Below are positions 60,067 to 64,000 of a DNA stretch of 64,000 bases, in pieces. This stretch comes from Limnohabitans sp. 2KL-51 (lineage in GTDB: Bacteria; Pseudomonadota; Gammaproteobacteria; Burkholderiales; Burkholderiaceae_C). Positions within the stretch are counted from its first letter, which is position 1. Each line of letters starts with the position of its first letter. The stretch covers positions 1-64,000 of the forward strand of contig NZ_NESJ01000003.1 in NCBI RefSeq assembly GCF_003063645.1, given 5' to 3'. Below the pieces are notes generated by a model. It did no database searches and was not told the origin of the DNA. It saw only the letters and a list, made by a program, of their open reading frames with translations. A program made the position numbers and the translations under genes.

Positions 60067-61059
60067 ATGACTACCTACCCGGATCCTGCATTGCTGCACC
60101 CTGGCAGCATTCCACCAGACATTCACCAGCGAAACGCGCTCATCGCCCAAGCGATGGCTGCGATGCCCGAGTGGTGGGAGATTGGAGCGCCCGCTTTTCG
60201 CCAGAAGCAGCGCGAGGGCGCAGGTATTTTTCCACCCTTGGTTTTCAGCGAGCGTGCCCATACAAGAACCATTGATGGCCCGGCAAGCCCATTGCGCTTG
60301 CGTGAATTTCTTCCAGCCCAAGGTCAAGCCCGTGGCGTTTACCTGCACATGCATGGCGGCGGATGGGTCATTGGTGGGGCCGACATGCAAGACACCATGC
60401 TATTGGCACTGGCGGACTATGCGCAGGTGGTGGTGCTGAGTGTGCATTACCGACTCGCCCCCGAGCACCCTTATCCTGCAGCCCCTGACGACTGCCAAGC
60501 AGCCGCACTTTGGCTGCTGGATCACTGCTCTGAACTTTACGGGACCGATCAGTTGCTCATTGGCGGCGAATCCGCCGGAGCACACCTCAGTGCCGTCACC
60601 CTGCTGCGCTTGCGCCAACAACTTGGGTATTGTCCCTTTGCAGGTGCAAATTTCAATTTCGGCCTGTTCGACATGGCATTGACGCCCAGTGCGCGCGCCT
60701 TTGCTAATGAACGGCTTTTTTTGCGCACCATCGACATGGTTCAATTTCGGGACGCATTTTTACCGGGAGAACAAAACCTGCGTGACCCGGATATTTCCCC
60801 ACTTTATGGTGACCTTCAGAATTTATGTCCAGCGCTTTTCACTATTGGTACGCGGGACGCCCTCCTAGACGACAGCCTATTCATGCATGCGCGATGGTTG
60901 GCGGCTGGAAACGCAGGGCAACTCGATGTCTATCCAGGCGCACCTCATGTGTTCTTTCGGTTGGGTGATGCACACGGCCAAAGTTCCATGACACAGCAAA
61001 TTCAATTTATCTGTCGCCAATTGAAATCAGCAGCATCTACATCAGGAGACCATAAATGA
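60067..61059 (+). CDS. Alpha/beta hydrolase, HSL-type esterase/lactonase
   Basis: 330 residues from ATG 60067. HSL signatures: oxyanion loop HMHGGGWVIGG, nucleophile GGESAGAHLSA, acid Asp in GTRDALLDDS and His in GAPHVFFRLGDAH. Such enzymes hydrolyse short esters and lactones. It directly follows the Baeyer-Villiger and receptor genes, so it is the natural candidate to open the ester or lactone. Stop overlaps the next receptor gene's start. Confidence 0.9.
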   Translation: MTTYPDPALLHPGSIPPDIHQRNALIAQAMAAMPEWWEIGAPAFRQKQREGAGIFPPLVFSERAHTRTIDGPASPLRLREFLPAQGQARGVYLHMHGGGWVIGGADMQDTMLLALADYAQVVVLSVHYRLAPEHPYPAAPDDCQAAALWLLDHCSELYGTDQLLIGGESAGAHLSAVTLLRLRQQLGYCPFAGANFNFGLFDMALTPSARAFANERLFLRTIDMVQFRDAFLPGEQNLRDPDISPLYGDLQNLCPALFTIGTRDALLDDSLFMHARWLAAGNAGQLDVYPGAPHVFFRLGDAHGQSSMTQQIQFICRQLKSAASTSGDHK

Positions 61060-62024
61060 CCCCCTCACACCGAATCCGCACCATCGTATGGCTCACTGCC
61101 GCACTCACCGCTGGTCCAGCCCTTGCTTCCTACCCCGACCGCCCCGTCAAGCTGGTCGTACCTTTTCCTGCAGCTGGCAGCACTGACCTTGTAGCGCGTG
61201 CTCTTTCCGCTGAGCTGGGGGCCACCTTGGGGCAGCAGATCGTCGTTGAGAACAGAGCGGGTGCTGGCAGCCTGATCGGGTCCGAGGCAGTGGCCAAGGC
61301 TGCGCCAGACGGCTACACCATTCTGATGGCCGGGCTCACCAACGTCTTCCTGCCCTACGTGTACAAGGACTTGAAGTGGAACCCGATTGATGACTTTGTG
61401 GGCATCGGTCTTGTGGCAGATCTGCCCAACGTGATCGCAGTGAATTCAAAAACGCCTTACATGTCGCTGAGCCAGCTCGTTGCGGCCGACAAAGCCAAAC
61501 CGGGCGCCATGTCGTTTGGCTCTGCCGGGGTTGCCACGCCATCGCACTTGGTCTGCGAAATGGTGAACCATCAGACCCAAATCAAGCTCCAGCACATCCC
61601 CTACAAAGGCAATGCACCTGCAGTGAACGACCTCATGGCCGGACACATTCCTGTGATGTGCAACAACCTCGGTGGCACGCTGCCTTTCATGCAAAGTGGA
61701 CAAATTCGCATCCTTGCACAAACTGGCAGAACCCGTTCAGCTGCTGTGCCAGACGTTCCGACCTTCAGCGAGCTTGGATTGCCTGGGCTTGATGCCGGAC
61801 TTTGGATGGGACTGGCGGCGCCCAAAGGCACTCCAAAACAAGTGATCGACACACTGAACGCTGCACTCACCAAAGTGATGGCCATGCCAACAGTCAGGGA
61901 AAAACTGTCTAAGCTGGGTGCAACCCCGCTGAACCCATCACCGACAGCATTTACCGAGCGCGTCCAAGCGGACCGCAAGGCATGGGATCCTGTTCTGAAA
62001 ACGCTTGATTTAAGAGCCAACTGA
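61056..62024 (+). CDS. Tripartite tricarboxylate transporter substrate-binding protein (Bug family)
   Basis: 322 residues. Signal region with core IVWLTAALTAGPALASY. Motifs: YPDRPVKLVVPFPAAGSTDL, VVENRAGAGSLIGSE, PYKGNAPAVNDLMAGHIPVM and GLPGLDAGLWMGLAAPKGTP. Last gene of the plus-strand hydroxylation operon, overlapping the esterase stop. Sixth such receptor in the window, none with membrane subunits. Confidence 0.9.
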   Translation: MTPSHRIRTIVWLTAALTAGPALASYPDRPVKLVVPFPAAGSTDLVARALSAELGATLGQQIVVENRAGAGSLIGSEAVAKAAPDGYTILMAGLTNVFLPYVYKDLKWNPIDDFVGIGLVADLPNVIAVNSKTPYMSLSQLVAADKAKPGAMSFGSAGVATPSHLVCEMVNHQTQIKLQHIPYKGNAPAVNDLMAGHIPVMCNNLGGTLPFMQSGQIRILAQTGRTRSAAVPDVPTFSELGLPGLDAGLWMGLAAPKGTPKQVIDTLNAALTKVMAMPTVREKLSKLGATPLNPSPTAFTERVQADRKAWDPVLKTLDLRAN

Positions 62025-62070
62025 ATCGCCCAGATTTTGGGGAGTCGCCTCACTTTGAGAAGATGGTGCT

Positions 62071-62238
62071 ATGCGCAAGAAATCACACGCTTTTTCACCT
62101 AAGATGTGCGAGAGCGCTTTTCGCATGGTTCTAAATACCTAGGTGAGTACGCCTTACTTTTGGGCGTCCATTGAGACCATTGCCTCCAAGATCAGGTGTG
62201 TGCCGCAAACCATCAATGACTGGTTTCGCCAGCATGTA
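62071..62238 (+). pseudogene. IS3-family OrfA remnant
   Basis: Reads MRKKSHAFSPKMCESAFRMV, then a stop codon near 62140, then SIETIASKIRCVPQTINDWF. These are the helix-turn-helix segments of IS3-type OrfA. One in-frame stop and the absence of OrfB show it is dead. Confidence 0.65.
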
Positions 62239-62239
62239 G

Positions 62240-62573
62240 TAAACCCAACCGTAGTTAGTCGAATGTCGGATAACAAGAAACTAGTTGCTCAGAGAGTCTT
62301 CCATTAACGACCGCATCCAGCCTGAACCGGACTTCAAGGGTAAAAATACCAAGGACAGCTACACACCAGAAGCCGACCGCCAAATCTTGGGCAATGCCTC
62401 GTGTAGTTGTAAAAATTAAACGCTCAAAAAACAATAAGTCAGGGTGCCGCGTTCCCAATCAACTTCTCTGCAGCTTATTTGGACAAAAAAATTGACCTTT
62501 GCTGTGAGAGCCCCTCATAAAGCTATCCCCCACTCCCCCTGGGCTTGGGGGTCCTACTGGGAGTGGCTAACAG
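62240..62573. other. Non-coding gap beside the island end
   Basis: No supported gene. It links the IS3 OrfA remnant to the iterated motif cluster. A 67-codon minus-strand frame (62255-62458) is visible but has no recognised family and no site to start it. Confidence 0.4.
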
Positions 62574-62704
62574 CTACTATCACCATCTTCTGCCACCTTG
62601 TCAGCGAAACTACTATCAAGTGTGACTACTATCCCCCAGCCCGAGATGTCTACTATCAATGCTGGCCAACCTACTATCAGGCCGAAGCTGGGCGCCTACT
62701 ATCA
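62574..62704. repeat. Cluster of iterated CTACTATCA motifs
   Basis: CTACTATCA occurs at 62574, 62610, 62650, 62671 and 62696, with a variant (CTACTATCC) at 62626. Six near-identical 9-mers lie in 131 bp, all in one orientation and irregularly spaced (16-36 bp), 130-260 bp from the tRNA-Val terminator. This looks like protein-binding sites: iterons or integrase arm sites. Confidence 0.6.
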
Positions 62705-62831
62705 ACAATGACTCATGATTAGATCGAATCAAGAGACACAACCAAGGAGACCGCCAGCGCCGACCTGAAGTTTCATTGAGTCAAGTTTGCGAAGTGCCCG
62801 GGATTGAATTCCCGTACTTTTCCCGTACAGA

Positions 62832-62931
62832 CGAAAAAAAAGCACCGAGCGTTTCCGCCAAGTGCTTGATTTTCCTACCGAATTTGGTAGGCGCGACTAG
62901 ATTCGAACTAGCGACCCCCACCATGTCAAGG
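62832..62931 (-). repeat. Proximal att-like copy: tRNA-Val 3' half plus terminator
   Basis: Matches 26795-26893 in the same orientation: exact over 47 nt of the tRNA and with about five differences over the terminator side. Together the copies bound about 36 kb. Confidence 0.8.
62834..62867 (-). terminator. Rho-independent terminator of tRNA-Val
   Basis: AAGCAC (62840-62845) pairs with GTGCTT (62862-62867). The loop side is GCGTTTCCGCC. Eight A residues precede the stem, giving a U tract in the leftward transcript, 18 bases after the tRNA CCA end. Confidence 0.8.
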
Positions 62932-62961
62932 TGGTGCTCTAACCAACTGAGCTACGCGCCT
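62885..62961 (-). tRNA. tRNA-Val (anticodon GAC)
   Basis: 77 nt. Acceptor AGGCGCG/CGCGCCT with encoded A-CCA; D stem GCTC/GAGC; anticodon stem CCACC/GGTGG around loop TTGACAT (GAC); T arm GCTAG-TTCGAAT-CTAGT. Complete cloverleaf. It serves as the attachment target of the island to its left and lies beside the relA-type gene. Confidence 0.93.
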
Positions 62962-63022
62962 GCTAAGCCTTGAATTATAGCGAGAAAAACCCCCATTTGG
63001 GCTGCGATTCAATTACGGGTGT

Positions 63023-64000
63023 TTACCGCCTGCGGGCCGCCCTCACCCCTTTGACGCTGCGAACGCTGCCCAGAACTTTGTTCAAAGTGACCGCATCACC
63101 AATTTCCACCGTGAAGATCATCCAGGCCGTGCCCTTGACGGACTGGGTCTGCACGCCGATCACGTTCATCTTCTCTTTGGCAAAGACTTCAGAGATGTCG
63201 CGCAGCAAGCCTTGCCGATCAAAGGCTTCCACCGCCACGTCTACCGGGTAAACCGAGGCGTCGGCCCCCTTGTGTTCCCCCCAGCGAACATCGATCACGC
63301 GCTCGGCGTTGCGCGAGGCCAGTTCGCGGAAGTTGCTGCAGTCTTGGCGGTGGATGCTGACACCCTTGCCGCGTGTGACAAAGCCACCGATCGCATCGGG
63401 TGGTGCGGGTTTGCAGCAGCGCGAGAGTTGAGTGAGCAAGGAATCCACCCCCACCACCAACACGCCCGATGCCGATTTGCGGGTGCCCGCACCTTTGAAT
63501 TTTTTCTGAAAGTATTCATCGGGCTCCAGCGCGGGCGCGGGTGGGTTGAGCAAGACCTCGATGTTGCGCAGCGAATACTCGTCCTTACCCACCACCTCAA
63601 ACAAGCCGTCGGCCGATTTGAAGCCCAATTGACTGGCCAAATCGTCCAAGCGGATCGCAGTGCGGCCCATGCGCTGCAGGGATTTTTCGACCGCCTCGCG
63701 GCCTCGGGCAATGGTCTCGGCGCTGACTTGCGCATTGAACCAAGCCCGCACTTTGGCCCGTGCGCGTGGGCTGGCCAAAAAGCCTAAATCGGCATTGAGC
63801 CAGTCGCGAGACGGTCCGCCCTCCTTGATGGCGGTGATCTCCACCGTCTGGCCGTTGGCCAACGGGGTGTTCAGGGGCACCATGGCCCCATCCACTTTGG
63901 CACCCCGGCAGCGGTGCCCCAGGTTGGTGTGTACGGTGTAGGCGAAGTCGATGGGCGTGGCGCCTTGCGGCAGTTCCACCACGGCGGCCTCGGGCGTCAG
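63023..64000 (-). CDS. relA: RelA/SpoT-family (p)ppGpp synthetase, C-terminal part (partial, gene continues past the right edge)
   Basis: The visible 326 residues are the regulatory half. TGS domain: ELPQGATPIDFAYTVHTNLG and CRGAKVDGAMVPLNTPLANG. A helical linker follows (LDDLASQLGFKSADGLFEVV), then a zinc-finger-type segment (LTQLSRCCKPAPPDAIGGFV) and an ACT domain (AFDRQGLLRDISEVFAKEKM). The catalytic half lies beyond base 64000. The product makes or degrades (p)ppGpp in the stringent response, sensing uncharged tRNA at the ribosome. RelA rather than SpoT is a judgement from the linker. Core gene beside tRNA-Val. Confidence 0.85.
   Translation of the reverse strand: MTPEAAVVELPQGATPIDFAYTVHTNLGHRCRGAKVDGAMVPLNTPLANGQTVEITAIKEGGPSRDWLNADLGFLASPRARAKVRAWFNAQVSAETIARGREAVEKSLQRMGRTAIRLDDLASQLGFKSADGLFEVVGKDEYSLRNIEVLLNPPAPALEPDEYFQKKFKGAGTRKSASGVLVVGVDSLLTQLSRCCKPAPPDAIGGFVTRGKGVSIHRQDCSNFRELASRNAERVIDVRWGEHKGADASVYPVDVAVEAFDRQGLLRDISEVFAKEKMNVIGVQTQSVKGTAWMIFTVEIGDAVTLNKVLGSVRSVKGVRAARRR

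Noticed and set aside
62444..62722. 92-codon frame over the iterated 9-mers
   Set aside because: Codon content follows the repeat (Tyr/Tyr/Gln), with no start site or family match; the repeats explain the open frame.

Overview
The window looks like a chromosomal segment of a Burkholderiales betaproteobacterium, most likely Comamonadaceae or a close relative. The grounds are six tripartite-tricarboxylate (Bug/TctC-type) receptors, several IPTL-CTERM surface proteins, a relA-type (p)ppGpp synthetase beside tRNA-Val(GAC), and CoA-linked catabolic operons typical of that order. Only the right edge (relA, tRNA-Val) looks like conserved core; the rest has the character of accessory DNA with many mobile-element scars.

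Layout. (1) 0-7.6 kb: secreted or surface low-complexity proteins (two IPTL-CTERM proteins and a Gly-rich seven-repeat YVTN propeller protein), then an IS3 remnant abutting the surviving C-terminus of a third IPTL-CTERM gene, and a small TPR protein. (2) 7.7-9.0 kb: an IS5-like fragment abutting a phytanoyl-CoA-dioxygenase-family gene. (3) 9.4-14.9 kb: a tightly packed minus-strand operon of a formyltransferase-like protein, a dCache class III nucleotide cyclase, a periplasmic solute-binding protein with a Pro/Ala linker, and a DAACS symporter. (4) 15.2-17.1 kb: an IS91-like remnant and a Tat-exported amidohydrolase. (5) 17.2-26.7 kb: a divergent catabolic locus (SDR-GntR-MFS against Bug receptor, CoA-transferase, methylglutaconyl-CoA-hydratase-like protein, HMG-CoA-lyase-like protein, acyl-CoA dehydrogenase, MmgE/PrpD). 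It shares a control region with a 26-bp palindrome and reads as a leucine-like/3-methylglutaryl-CoA route. (6) 26.8-62.9 kb: about 36 kb bounded by a direct repeat of the tRNA-Val 3' half plus its terminator, that is, a tRNA-associated genomic island.

The island carries a giant 14-repeat FG-GAP/IPTL-CTERM protein. Next is an IclR-nitrilase / Bug-amidohydrolase-DadA-Bug locus. Then comes an IclR-controlled acyl-CoA locus with two acyl-CoA dehydrogenases, an ADP-forming acyl-CoA synthetase, two DUF1254/DUF1214 proteins and an AMP-forming fatty acyl-CoA ligase. An alkylsulfatase-like MBL protein follows. Last is a TetR-headed run encoding alcohol dehydrogenase, SDR, [2Fe-2S] ferredoxin, a CYP153-like P450, a Baeyer-Villiger monooxygenase, a Bug receptor, an HSL-type esterase and another Bug receptor. 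The last run reads as hydroxylation, then ketone, ester or lactone, and hydrolysis, feeding acyl-CoA steps encoded upstream. No integrase gene is visible. A cluster of 9-bp iterated motifs and an IS3 orfA remnant lie beside the intact tRNA.

All functional calls come from reading motifs and domain order in the translated sequence; no database search was run.
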